NCBI GenBank assembly: GCA_964419935.1
Contig: CAYQQJ010000012.1
Location: 35,815 to 99,814, forward strand
Origin: CAYQQJ01 sp964419935
GTDB taxonomy: Bacteria; Pseudomonadota; Gammaproteobacteria; Pseudomonadales; Cellvibrionaceae
Direction: 5' to 3'
Length of the DNA: 64,000 nt
The translations under genes were made by a program, and so were the position numbers. Positions 55,238 through 63,875 of the stretch are shown one piece after another. Under the pieces are notes generated by a model. It saw only the letters and a program-made list of their open reading frames with translations. It did no database searches and was not told the origin of the DNA. Numbering within the stretch: position 1 is the first letter of the stretch; the number at the start of each line of letters is the position of its first letter.

Positions 55238-57057
55238 ACGATGTACCCAAGCATTCACCCGAAAGCGCGCTTCCCACAGCACGATCGGCGCTTGCCAAGC
55301 GCATTGGCGGCCACCTGGAATTTATTTACCCGGATTTACAGGTGGAAAAACGTGAGGCGTTGTTGACGGAAATTATGATGGTCATGCGCTTTGATACCTA
55401 TATTGCGCACCCTGAAGAGCAGGACAACCGCTGGACGCAACTGGATGTGCTGCTGATTACCTATGGCGACACCATCGTTGATGAGGGCCGACTGCCCCTG
55501 CGAGTGCTGCGTGAATTTCTGCGGGAAAAATTCACCGGTTTTGTCAGCAGTGTTCATATACTGCCGTTTTTCCCATGGAGCTCGGACGATGGTTTTGCCG
55601 TATTGGATTACCTGGCGGTCAACGAGGAGCTCGGAACCTGGGATGAAATTGTTGCGATTGCCGGTGACTTCCAGTTGATGGCAGATCTGGTGATCAATCA
55701 TTGCTCCTCGCAAAGTGTTTGGTTTGAAAACTTCAAGAAGCGCATCGATCCGGGGCGGGACTATTTTATTGAGCAGCGTCCCGATGCCCATTTGCACGAA
55801 GTGGTTCGGCCCCGGGTATCACCACTGCTGCGCCCCACGGATACCGCTGAGGGACAGCGCCACGTTTGGTGTACGTTCAGTCACGACCAGGTGGATCTGG
55901 ATTTTCACAACCCTCGGGTATTGCTGGAATTTGCTTGTATCCTGCGTTTTTATCTTGATCGCGGCGTAAAGATCTTTCGCCTTGACGCCGTGGCCTATCT
56001 TTGGAAGGAAATCGGCACGCGCTGCATCAACCTCCCGCAAACCCATGAGGTCATACGTCTGTTGCGAACCCTGATCGAACATTGTGACCCGGAAGCGATC
56101 ATCATCACCGAAACCAATATTCCCAACCTGGAAAACCTGTCCTATTTTGGTACCGGCAATGAAGCGCATTGCATCTATAATTTTTCCCTGCCCCCGCTGC
56201 TGATTTACGCCCTGGCCAGTGGCGATTGCAGCGCGTTGCGCACCTGGCTGCTGAGCATGCCGCCGGCGCAAAGCGGCACCGCCTATCTCAACTTCATTGC
56301 CTCTCATGACGGCATTGGTCTGCGCCCGGCGGAAGGTTTGCTCGAGGACGAGAAAATCAGTGATCTGGCAGAACTGATGCAAAGTTATGGTGGCGATATT
56401 TCCTGGCGAAGTATCAGCGAAGAGGTGCGACGGCCTTATGAAATCAACATCGCGCTCTTCGATGCTTTCAAGGGCACGTTTGAAAGCCGGCCTGCGGTGC
56501 GCGATGATCAGGTTGCCTGCACCGGGCAGATCGAACGGTTTCTCTGCGCCCATACCATTATGCTGGCATTGGAAGGCATACCGGCGTTGTATATCCACAG
56601 TTTTTTCGGCACGCAGAATGACCACGCCGGCGTCGCCCGGAGCGGCCACAGTCGGGCGATAAACCGGCATCAATGGCGGCTGCCGGATTTGCAGCATGCG
56701 CTGTCGGACCCGAGCGGCCATCATGGCGAGATTATGGCTCGCATGCGCAGATTGGTGGATATTCGCCGCCGGCAGCCGGCGTTTCACCCGAATGTCCCGC
56801 AATCGACCTTGCCGTTGGACAACACCGTGTTCGGCTTTTGGCGGCGCAGCCGCGACAGTGGTGGTCAAAGCATTTTCTGCCTCAACAACGTGAGCGACGA
56901 GCCGCAGAGCGTACCCCTACAGAGCATTAACCTGGGGGAGCATCAACATTGGGAGGATCTACTGAGTGACCTGGTTGTGGATGCCCTGGATGGTGAGTTG
57001 CTGCTCGCACCTTACCAGTGCGTGTGGTTGAGTAACCGCCCAAAGGACGCCATCTGA
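55234..57057 (+). CDS. GH13_18 sugar phosphorylase, probably glucosylglycerate phosphorylase
   Basis: 607 residues, related to sucrose phosphorylase but longer at the N-terminus. Barrel motifs: VHILPFFPWSSDDGFAVLDY, MADLVINHCSSQS, KIFRLDAVAYLWKE (nucleophile Asp near 250), IITETNIPN (acid/base Glu near 290) and NFIASHDGIGLRP. Subfamily GH13_18 includes glucosylglycerate phosphorylase (EC 2.4.1.352), which splits glucosylglycerate with phosphate into glucose 1-phosphate and glycerate. Being in the same operon as the synthase and phosphatase strongly favours that substrate over sucrose. It would recover carbon once the osmolyte is not needed. Confidence 0.85.
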   Translation: MNDVPKHSPESALPTARSALAKRIGGHLEFIYPDLQVEKREALLTEIMMVMRFDTYIAHPEEQDNRWTQLDVLLITYGDTIVDEGRLPLRVLREFLREKFTGFVSSVHILPFFPWSSDDGFAVLDYLAVNEELGTWDEIVAIAGDFQLMADLVINHCSSQSVWFENFKKRIDPGRDYFIEQRPDAHLHEVVRPRVSPLLRPTDTAEGQRHVWCTFSHDQVDLDFHNPRVLLEFACILRFYLDRGVKIFRLDAVAYLWKEIGTRCINLPQTHEVIRLLRTLIEHCDPEAIIITETNIPNLENLSYFGTGNEAHCIYNFSLPPLLIYALASGDCSALRTWLLSMPPAQSGTAYLNFIASHDGIGLRPAEGLLEDEKISDLAELMQSYGGDISWRSISEEVRRPYEINIALFDAFKGTFESRPAVRDDQVACTGQIERFLCAHTIMLALEGIPALYIHSFFGTQNDHAGVARSGHSRAINRHQWRLPDLQHALSDPSGHHGEIMARMRRLVDIRRRQPAFHPNVPQSTLPLDNTVFGFWRRSRDSGGQSIFCLNNVSDEPQSVPLQSINLGEHQHWEDLLSDLVVDALDGELLLAPYQCVWLSNRPKDAI

Positions 57058-57069
57058 GCGGCGGACTTT

Positions 57070-57085
57070 TGTGATGCGCATCACA
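57070..57085. promoter_or_regulatory. CRP/Vfr-type binding site
   Basis: TGTGATGCGCATCACA is a perfect palindrome with both half-sites TGTGA and TCACA six bases apart, the CRP consensus. It lies 12 bases after the phosphorylase stop and about 130 bases before the next gene on the + strand. Confidence 0.7.
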
Positions 57086-57217
57086 TGGGAGTCCGGGTGA
57101 ACATGGTACTTTGATAGGCGGATATAAAGTCCGTGCGCGGTTAGCTGGCCGTAGATCGAAGCTGATCAGGCGGCAAATCCGATACAGCGACCGGACAGTA
57201 AAACGAGAGCTCCTCCC

Positions 57218-57523
57218 ATGTTCCAGAACGATTGCCTCGTGACCAAGGACTTCACGATCAGCGATACGGACCGACGCACTCAGCAATACCCCAATATTGA
57301 TCGCCTGTGCCGAGACTTCGGACTCCAGGTCAATCAATTGCCCGAGACTGGCGGCGCACCGGCGCCGGGTCGCAAAGCCTTCGCCTTGACGGTACAGCAG
57401 TCACCAGCGGAGCCATTCCTGACGCCACTGTTTTCATCGATGAGCCAGCTCGAAACCTTTGTTGCCGAGAATATGGTCGATATTCTGCACAGTTACCTTT
57501 GCGGAGACGCCGAATTGTCCTGA
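57218..57523 (+). CDS. hypothetical protein
   Basis: 101 residues starting MFQNDCLVTKDF, soluble and without membrane segment or signal peptide. The region PLFSSMSQLETFVAENMVDILHSYLCGDAELS looks like real alpha-helix. I recognise no family. No good ribosome site is visible (GAGAG lies about 11 bases upstream). A perfect CRP-type site lies about 130 bases upstream, which favours a real, cAMP-responsive gene. An overlapping minus-strand frame (56927-57337) is less protein-like. Confidence 0.55.
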   Translation: MFQNDCLVTKDFTISDTDRRTQQYPNIDRLCRDFGLQVNQLPETGGAPAPGRKAFALTVQQSPAEPFLTPLFSSMSQLETFVAENMVDILHSYLCGDAELS

Positions 57524-57548
57524 CGGATGGGACGACGGTGCAAGCTGA

Positions 57549-57914
57549 TCAAGGCACCTCCTGGTCAAAATCCTCCAGAAGGTCCAGCGGTTCGATTTCG
57601 TCACCTTCCATGTCACTGTTCCAGTTGGGCCCGACCAATAGTACGTCTTCGTGCATTCCCGGCAGCCATTCATCCAGCAACTCTTCGAGGGAGATTGGCA
57701 CTACCTTGTACTCCTTCCACTCGTCCGCCACATGCAGCTGTGCGTACTCCGGCTGTGACCACAATGGCAGAACATCCACATCATCACTGCTGTTGGCTGG
57801 GCAGAGTGCCCAACCTTCACTGTTTTCCAGGCCCCAGACACAGCCGGTTTCCAGGGCTTCAATGATAAAGCGATCGTAATTTTCATCCAGATCATCTGTC
57901 AGCCGTTCGGTCAT
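57549..57914 (-). CDS. DUF2750 domain protein
   Basis: 121 residues, acidic. Motifs ALETGCVWGLENSEGWALCPANSSDDVDVLPLWSQPEYAQLHVADEW and LDEWLPGMHEDVLLVGPNWN are those of DUF2750, a small cytoplasmic family of unknown function. Its length is normal for the family. It converges with the 101-residue gene, leaving 25 bases between. Confidence 0.88.
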   Translation of the reverse strand: MTERLTDDLDENYDRFIIEALETGCVWGLENSEGWALCPANSSDDVDVLPLWSQPEYAQLHVADEWKEYKVVPISLEELLDEWLPGMHEDVLLVGPNWNSDMEGDEIEPLDLLEDFDQEVP

Positions 57915-58144
57915 GTTGGTCGCCTTTTTTTGGAATACTCACAGGAACGGGAAATCCCGTGCCTTTTCGTGTACTGTAGGGTTCGAAACGGGTGTCGCAT
58001 CAGGTGGCTTTATCGCGGCCATGTACGCGCCGGTCGGGCCAATGCATTGTAGCGATAATGCCATGTAATTCCCTGCGGTACATCCGTATCACCAAACTAA
58101 AATAAATTATAAATCATAAATACAAGTCATTGATCCGGGTTCTC

Positions 58145-58756
58145 ATGAGCACAATTCTCAACCTGAGCGGCCAGCACCGCGATTGTCTACAGGAAGTTGT
58201 CAATGTCGCCATGGGGCAGGCGGGCGATCGCCTGGCGCGGCTGCTGAATACCGTTGTTGTCCTTTCTGTTCCCCACATCGAGGTGATGAAGCCGGCGGAC
58301 ATTGCGATGGCCATACAGTCCCTCGGTTCCAGCGAATCTGTCTCCGGCGTCTGTCAGGGATTTATCGGTGGCGGTATTGCCGGAGAGGCCATGTTGCTAT
58401 TCAACGACACCAGCTTCCGCGATCTCGCGCAGCTGATGAATTATCCGGGGGAGCTGGATGAGCACGCCGAGCGGGAATTGCTGATGGACACCACCAATGT
58501 GCTCTTTGGTGCCTGCCTCAACGGTATCGCCGAGCAAATCGACATGAGTTTCAGCTTTGGCCCGCCGACGGTATTGGGTCAACACAAACGTTGGGCAGAA
58601 CTTGTGCAAGCAGAACACGCTAACTGGGAACAAGCCCTGGTAACGGAGATCAACTACAAACTGGAAGGCTACAGTGTTAACTGCGACCTGTTGCTGGTCA
58701 TGACTGATACGTCCATTCACCGGCTGCTGAAGAAGCTGGACTACCTGATAAGTTGA
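58145..58756 (+). CDS. CheC/CheX-like chemotaxis-type phosphatase protein
   Basis: 203 residues. The fold is CheC-like with two helices of the D/S-X3-E-X2-N type: DCLQEVVNVAMGQAG near residue 15 and ELLMDTTNVLFGACLNG near 112. In the first, Glu and Asn are present; in the second, Glu is replaced by Asp. CheC-type proteins dephosphorylate response-regulator receiver domains such as CheY-P. A PAS-GGDEF gene lies 37 bases downstream and is probably co-transcribed, so the pair may join receiver phosphatase and cyclic di-GMP signalling. ATG 58145 is chosen over an in-frame TTG at 58130. Confidence 0.75.
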   Translation: MSTILNLSGQHRDCLQEVVNVAMGQAGDRLARLLNTVVVLSVPHIEVMKPADIAMAIQSLGSSESVSGVCQGFIGGGIAGEAMLLFNDTSFRDLAQLMNYPGELDEHAERELLMDTTNVLFGACLNGIAEQIDMSFSFGPPTVLGQHKRWAELVQAEHANWEQALVTEINYKLEGYSVNCDLLLVMTDTSIHRLLKKLDYLIS

Positions 58757-58793
58757 GATCTCCATTTGTGGATAAACTCGTGAATAGCAACCT

Positions 58794-59753
58794 ATGAATC
58801 ATCCAGAGAGCCTGACTACCAGCGACACTTTGCTGGAAGAATTCCATTGGATTATGGATGTCCTGCAGAACATTGACGCTGGGCTGGTGGTGCTGGATCG
58901 CGCAATGCAGGTCCAGCTGTGGAACTCCTTCATGCAAAACCACAGCGCTCTAACGCCGGAGGACGCACTGGGGAAGAACCTGTTCACGCTTTTTCCGGAG
59001 CTCCCGGAAGAGTGGTTTCGGCGCAAGGTTCAAACAGTCTTCGAACTTCACAACTCCGCGTTTACGACCTGGGAACAGCGTCCTTATCTGTTTCATTTCC
59101 TGAACTATCGTCCGGTGACCGGTGTAGCGCCGCATATGTACCAGAACTGCACGATTATTCCCCTCAAGGACCCTCACGGCGAAGTCAGCCACATCTGCCT
59201 GATTATTTATGATGTGACCGAAGAAGCCGTGAACCGCATTCAGTTGCAGCGCCTGAGTAGCACCGACCCTCTCACCGGATTACTCAATCGACAGAGCTTG
59301 GAAGCCAGGTTGACCCATCAGTGTCAACGGTTCCACCGCACTCAACAGCCGGCGGCGTTGCTGATGCTTGATATCGACCATTTCAAGCGCATCAATGATA
59401 CCTACGGGCATCCTGCCGGCGACGCGGTTATCCAGGCCACGGCAAACGTACTGATTGCCGGGATCCGGGATGTTGATGCCGCGGGGCGTTTTGGTGGCGA
59501 AGAATTCGTCGTGGCACTGGAGGATACCGATGCCGCCGGCGCACTGGTGGTTGCTGAGCGACTGCGCCGCACTGTCGAGCAGACAGTGGTGAACCACGGC
59601 GGCCCGATTCATTTCACTATCAGCCTTGGCGTCGCTGAACTCAATGCCGCCACAGCGACACCGGCGACCTGGCTGGAGGCGGCGGACAGGGGGCTTTATC
59701 AAGCCAAGGAAAGCGGGCGTAACCGCAGCGTTGTCTTTGTTGAGCCGGAATGA
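58794..59753 (+). CDS. PAS-GGDEF diguanylate cyclase
   Basis: 319 residues, no membrane segment. A PAS domain (~20-140: MDVLQNIDAGLVVLDRAMQVQLWNSFMQ) precedes a GGDEF domain (~155-315) with STDPLTGLLNRQSLEARL, LMLDIDHFKRINDTYGHPAGDAVI and the active-site RFGGEEF. The inhibitory RxxD site is present five residues earlier (RDVD), so product inhibition by cyclic di-GMP is likely. Should make cyclic di-GMP in response to a cytoplasmic signal. Follows the CheC-like gene by 37 bases. Confidence 0.92.
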   Translation: MNHPESLTTSDTLLEEFHWIMDVLQNIDAGLVVLDRAMQVQLWNSFMQNHSALTPEDALGKNLFTLFPELPEEWFRRKVQTVFELHNSAFTTWEQRPYLFHFLNYRPVTGVAPHMYQNCTIIPLKDPHGEVSHICLIIYDVTEEAVNRIQLQRLSSTDPLTGLLNRQSLEARLTHQCQRFHRTQQPAALLMLDIDHFKRINDTYGHPAGDAVIQATANVLIAGIRDVDAAGRFGGEEFVVALEDTDAAGALVVAERLRRTVEQTVVNHGGPIHFTISLGVAELNAATATPATWLEAADRGLYQAKESGRNRSVVFVEPE

Positions 59754-59780
59754 CGCTGCGGGCGACTTGCCGCCTCCATG

Positions 59781-59822
59781 ACTGAACCTTTATAACTGAA
59801 CCTTTATGACTGAACCATAAAG
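59781..59822. repeat. 14-base tandem repeat, three units
   Basis: ACTGAACCTTTATA, ACTGAACCTTTATG and ACTGAACCATAAAG follow each other between the diguanylate cyclase and the DUF924 gene. The period is twice the seven bases seen in other intergenic tracts of this window. Confidence 0.85.
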
Positions 59823-59888
59823 ACTTGATAAGGATCCTACAAAGGCCCTGAAGACGTTTTTTGAAAAGGTTCTAAAGAGGACAGCAAT

Positions 59889-60503
59889 ATGCGCACCGGC
59901 GGATTTCCCGCGGAAGATATTCTGCGTTTTTGGTTTGGCGACTCGCTGCACAGCGCCGCTGCGATCAAGCAGCAGTCGCGCCGCTGGTTTCAGGCGAGCG
60001 CCGCTGTGGATCATGAAATACAGGAGCGCTTTGGCGAATGGCTGGAGCCTGTTGCGGAAGCGCCGGTAAGCGACTTTGATGATGGCCGCCGTCTGCTGGC
60101 CGCAGTACTGGTACTGGACCAGTTTCCGCGCCATATTTTTCGCGGCAGTGCCCGCGCTTTTGCCTTCGATGATAAAGCGGTGCAACTGGTGGACAGTGCA
60201 CTGGAAAATCACTGGGATCGGGACCTGGTTCCGCCGCAGGCGAGTTTTCTGTATATGCCGCTCCAACACGCAGAGAGCCTGGCTCGCCAGCAACAGAGTG
60301 TTGAGCTGCTGGAGCGGTTATTGGGTCGCGCGCAGACCCACGAGAAGCCTTTCGTTGAATCGAACCTCAGCTTCGCGGAGCAACACCGGGAAATCATTCA
60401 GCGATTTGGTCGCTTTCCCCATCGCAATGACGCCCTGGGCAGAACCTCGACACCGGAGGAGGTGGCCTATCTGGCTCAGGATGGTCGGCGTTTTGGTCAG
60501 TGA
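59889..60503 (+). CDS. DUF924 family protein
   Basis: 204 residues. Family signatures: ILRFWFGDS at the N-terminus, RLLAAVLVLDQFPRHIFRGSARAFAFD and FLYMPLQHAESLARQQQSVELL, then FGRFPHRNDALGRTSTPEE. DUF924 proteins are helical, TPR-like and of unknown function. The ATG lies within a run containing AGAGGACAGCAAT, giving AGAGGA as ribosome site. It converges with ytjB. Confidence 0.92.
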   Translation: MRTGGFPAEDILRFWFGDSLHSAAAIKQQSRRWFQASAAVDHEIQERFGEWLEPVAEAPVSDFDDGRRLLAAVLVLDQFPRHIFRGSARAFAFDDKAVQLVDSALENHWDRDLVPPQASFLYMPLQHAESLARQQQSVELLERLLGRAQTHEKPFVESNLSFAEQHREIIQRFGRFPHRNDALGRTSTPEEVAYLAQDGRRFGQ

Positions 60504-60526
60504 GGTGGAATAGGCTCCAGGGCGCC

Positions 60527-61693
60527 TCAGCTCCATACCTGCTTCAGCTGTTGATACTGCCGCTCAAGCAGTGCGGCAAACGGATTCTGGAAATCCTCCA
60601 ATCGGACGTGCTCGGGGTGTTCGGGCAGTTCTGCCAGTTTGAGCCGCTTCTGTAGCAGCACTTGCTCCGCAAGAACCTGCTGAATCGCCAGTTCACTGGC
60701 CAGTCGGGGCTCTGTGGTCATGGGCGCTGGGTGGACGGAAATTTCGGCCCCCAATGTAAGGGAGATGGGGCGCAGTAACCCGGCCAGTCGAATGAGCAAA
60801 TAACTGCAGCAGATTGCGCGAAAAGGCGCTTCGGCATCGTCCGGTGTTTGATTGAACTGCAGCAGGTATTCGTCCGGCCCCATTAAGGCCTGTCCGTCAC
60901 CGCTGTCATTGACCGACCGCTGGCCGCTGTAGAGGGCCAGAACATCATCCACCAGGTGATCCAGGTCAGCCATTGTTGCTTCAAAGGCCTCTGCGCTTAA
61001 CTGTTGTTCGAGCGCCTGTCGGTTGAAAATCCGGATCCGCGCGTAAATTGTCAGCAGTTGGCGGCTCCCGGCGGTATCCTCATCCCATTCATCTTCGCCA
61101 TCAATCGACTCGTGATCGGGTTGTCTATCGTCAGCGGTTTGTACGCGACGCACAAAGACTTTCTTTCGCTGTTCATGCAACGTCAGTCCCGCAACAGCTG
61201 CCAGCAGCAGGGTGATGATCGCCACGGTGCCCAAGACCGCGCCTCGGTGGTTATCTGCGCTGCGCAGCGTGACCGTGACGTAGCCGGCAATGCTGTCATG
61301 CAGGGTGATGGGAGTGGTGTGAGCTTCCACGGGTATGCCACTGATCTGTACGGCCTGGGCATCGCCAGCTTGTACCAGCAAATTGTTTTCAACATCGTGA
61401 ATGGTGGCCAGAACCGCCCCCGGATTGGCCACTACGTCCTGCAGGATGACCTGCAGACTCACCAGGTCGTGATTGAGGGTGGCGTCAACCGCCTGTTGTG
61501 CCGCCATGCGCGCCAGCGCCGCGCCGTAGTTCTGATTCTGCTGATTGGTCAATGTGGCCATGCGCAACTCGAAGACCAGTGTGGAGATCAGCAAAGCGGT
61601 GATGGCACCCAGGCTGAAACAAAACAGCCGTGGCAGTTGCTTATAATCGATGGTGAAGGGTGGAAGGCGGATAGTGGAATCCTCAGTGTTCAA
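60527..61693 (-). CDS. ytjB: AhpA/YtjB family membrane protein
   Basis: 388 residues. An N-terminal membrane helix (~22-43), a periplasmic region (~45-150: NQQNQNYGAALARMAAQQAVDATLNHDLVSLQVILQDVVANPGAVLATIHDVENNLLVQAG), a second helix (~152-170) and a large cytoplasmic part. This is the layout of YtjB (Smp), formerly called SMP, which in E. coli also lies divergent from serB. The periplasmic part looks like a simple sensor (dCache/HAMP-like), but no output domain is recognised. Its start is about 100 bases from that of serB. Confidence 0.85.
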   Translation of the reverse strand: MNTEDSTIRLPPFTIDYKQLPRLFCFSLGAITALLISTLVFELRMATLTNQQNQNYGAALARMAAQQAVDATLNHDLVSLQVILQDVVANPGAVLATIHDVENNLLVQAGDAQAVQISGIPVEAHTTPITLHDSIAGYVTVTLRSADNHRGAVLGTVAIITLLLAAVAGLTLHEQRKKVFVRRVQTADDRQPDHESIDGEDEWDEDTAGSRQLLTIYARIRIFNRQALEQQLSAEAFEATMADLDHLVDDVLALYSGQRSVNDSGDGQALMGPDEYLLQFNQTPDDAEAPFRAICCSYLLIRLAGLLRPISLTLGAEISVHPAPMTTEPRLASELAIQQVLAEQVLLQKRLKLAELPEHPEHVRLEDFQNPFAALLERQYQQLKQVWS

Positions 61694-61795
61694 GGTAAAT
61701 GAGCTTATTCTGGCTTCCGGTTGAAAGCTATTTTAATCTGCCGCAGCTGTAAAGCTATAATGCCCGCATTATCCACACAGGCGAAGAAGCAATCC

Positions 61796-63061
61796 GTGAG
61801 AGAACTCCTGCTAATCAATATTTCCGGGCGAGATAAGCCCGCTGTCACCTCTACTGTGACCGGCATCCTCGCCGAGCGAGGCGCTAACATCCTTGACATC
61901 GGCCAAGCCGTTATTCACGACACCTTATCGCTCGGTATGCTGGTGGAGGTGCCCGAAAATGTGGCATCCGCGCCGGTGCTGGATCAGCTCGCGGCGGCCA
62001 TGGGCAAAATAGAGATGCAGGTTCATTTCAGTCCCATAACGGCAGATAGCTACGCCGATTGGGTGTGCCAACAGGGCAAGCGGCGCCATATTATCACGCT
62101 GCTGGCACGGAGAATAACCGCCGAGCAAATAGCCGCCTTGACCACAGTAGTTGCCAGCCACGGGCTTAACATCGATAACATCAGCCGACTGTCCGGACGT
62201 GTGGCGCTGGACGATGTGGCCGACAAAAAGCCGGATGAAGAAAGCCTTGATCAGAAAAGCAAAGCCTGCGTCGAATTCTCCGCGCGGGGTACGCCGGCGG
62301 ACAAGCAACAACTGCATGCGGACTTCGCTGACCTCGCCTCGCGGCTGAATGTGGACATCGCCTTCCAGGAAGACAACATGTATCGCCGCACCCGGCGCCT
62401 GGTCTGCTTCGATATGGACTCGACATTGATCGAAGCTGAAGTGATCGACGAACTGGCCAAGGCCGCCGGCGTGGGCGAGCAGGTCATTGCCATTACCGAA
62501 GCCGCCATGCGCGGCGAACTGGATTTCAAACAGAGCTTTGCCCAGCGCATGGCGCTGTTGAAAGGTCTGGATGAAGCGGTGCTGGAAGAAATTGCCTCGC
62601 GCCTGCCAATCACCGAGGGTGCTGAACATTTGTTGCTGACCCTGAGGAAGCTGGGCTACAAAACCGCGATTCTTTCCGGCGGCTTCAATTATTTCGGCTA
62701 CTACCTGCAGGAAAAGCTCGGTATTGACTACGTCTACGCCAATGATTTGGAAGTGGTGGATGGCAAGGTTACCGGCCGCGTGTGTGGCGACGTGGTGGAC
62801 GGCAAGCGCAAGGCAGAACTTTTGCGCGAGCTTGCCGAGAAGGAAAATATTCGCCTGGAGCAGGTTGTTGCTGTGGGTGACGGTGCCAATGATTTGCCCA
62901 TGCTGTCTATCGCCGGGCTCGGCATCGCATTCCGTGCCAAGCCTCTGGTCAAGGCAGAAGCCAAACAGTCCATCTCGACCCTGGGGCTGGATGCCATTTT
63001 GTATTTGATGGGCTTTCGGGACCGGGAAATCCGTCATTACACAGCGGACGAGAATCTGTAA
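61796..63061 (+). CDS. serB: phosphoserine phosphatase SerB
   Basis: 421 residues from the GTG at 61796, giving MRELLLINISGRDKPAV, the usual start of the two-ACT-domain SerB of this lineage. ACT domains (~1-160) precede a HAD phosphatase: FDMDSTLIEAEVIDE (nucleophile Asp), ILSGGFNYF, and VAVGDGANDLPMLS. It makes serine from phosphoserine; the ACT domains may sense amino acids. An ATG at 61760 is in frame but is part of a perfect TATAAT box (61756-61761), which would make it a promoter element rather than a start. No strong ribosome site decides between them. Confidence 0.94.
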   Translation: MRELLLINISGRDKPAVTSTVTGILAERGANILDIGQAVIHDTLSLGMLVEVPENVASAPVLDQLAAAMGKIEMQVHFSPITADSYADWVCQQGKRRHIITLLARRITAEQIAALTTVVASHGLNIDNISRLSGRVALDDVADKKPDEESLDQKSKACVEFSARGTPADKQQLHADFADLASRLNVDIAFQEDNMYRRTRRLVCFDMDSTLIEAEVIDELAKAAGVGEQVIAITEAAMRGELDFKQSFAQRMALLKGLDEAVLEEIASRLPITEGAEHLLLTLRKLGYKTAILSGGFNYFGYYLQEKLGIDYVYANDLEVVDGKVTGRVCGDVVDGKRKAELLRELAEKENIRLEQVVAVGDGANDLPMLSIAGLGIAFRAKPLVKAEAKQSISTLGLDAILYLMGFRDREIRHYTADENL

Positions 63062-63066
63062 CAATT

Positions 63067-63107
63067 GTGAACGGTGAACGGTGAACGGTGAACGGTGAAC
63101 GGTGAAC
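63067..63107. repeat. heptanucleotide tandem repeat GTGAACG
   Basis: Five complete GTGAACG units and six bases of a sixth, starting six bases after the serB stop and ending nine bases before the tatC stop on the other strand. It fills the space between convergent genes, similar in period but not in sequence to the AAGCNNC tracts. Confidence 0.95.
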
Positions 63108-63116
63108 TGTCAACGC

Positions 63117-63875
63117 TTAATCTGATTCTGTTTCGCTGTCAGTTTTTTTCACCACCAGCCGCCCGAAGAAAATGCCGGACTCGAATAATAACCACATGGG
63201 CACCGCCAGGAGGACCTGGGAAAAAATATCCGGTGGTGTGAGCAGCATTCCCAGCGCAAAGCAGCCGACGATGACATAGGAGCGTTTGGCTGCCAGGGCC
63301 TGAGGTGAGGTCACGCCAGCGGCGATCATTATGACCGTGGCCACGGGAATTTCAAACGCCAGCCCGAAGGCGAAAAACAGTTTTATAACAAATTCGAGGT
63401 AGCTGTTGATATCGGTCATTACCGCAACACTCTCTGGTGCAACCGAGGTGAAGAAGCCAAACACCAACGGAAATACCATAAAGTAGGCGAACGCCATTCC
63501 TGCATAAAACAGTACGACGCTGGACAAAAACAGCGGTAGTGCCAGGCGCTTTTCCTTGCGGTAAAGTGCGGGCGCAATGAATGCCCACACTTGGTAAAGC
63601 AAAAATGGAATGCTGATGAACACGGCGGCGTAAAGCGTGAGTTTGAACGGCGTCAGAAACGGTGATGTGACATCCGTGGCAATCATGCTGGTGCCTTCGG
63701 GCATGAATCGTCGCAGAGGTTCTGCGACAAACTCGTAAATCTCATTGGCGAAGCCGAAAAGTGCGATGAATACCAACAGGATGAAGCCGAGAGACTTCAG
63801 GAGCCGCGAGCGCAGTTCAATCAGGTGGGTGACCAGAGGTTGGCCGGGCTGGACGTCGTCCGTCTGCTCAGTCAT
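63117..63875 (-). CDS. tatC: twin-arginine translocase subunit TatC
   Basis: 252 residues, six membrane helices. TatC recognises twin-arginine signal peptides and forms the Tat export core. Signatures: LVTHLIELRSRLLKSLGF at the N-terminus with the conserved Glu, the periplasmic loop EPLRRFMPEGTSMIATDVTSPFLTPFKLTL, FLLYQVWAFIAPALYRKEKR and AFGLAFEIPV. The ATG at 63875 overlaps the end of tatB by eight bases; a longer open frame to 63950 lies inside tatB and is excluded. Confidence 0.97.
   Translation of the reverse strand: MTEQTDDVQPGQPLVTHLIELRSRLLKSLGFILLVFIALFGFANEIYEFVAEPLRRFMPEGTSMIATDVTSPFLTPFKLTLYAAVFISIPFLLYQVWAFIAPALYRKEKRLALPLFLSSVVLFYAGMAFAYFMVFPLVFGFFTSVAPESVAVMTDINSYLEFVIKLFFAFGLAFEIPVATVIMIAAGVTSPQALAAKRSYVIVGCFALGMLLTPPDIFSQVLLAVPMWLLFESGIFFGRLVVKKTDSETESD

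Noticed and set aside
56927..57337. 136-residue minus-strand frame across the CRP site
   Set aside because: It overlaps the end of the phosphorylase gene and has a poor, Arg/Ser/Pro-rich composition.
61721..61795. Upstream start codons for serB (TTG 61721, ATG 61760)
   Set aside because: The ATG is inside a TATAAT box and the extra residues do not resemble the family N-terminus; GTG 61796 gives the expected start. Not fully excluded.
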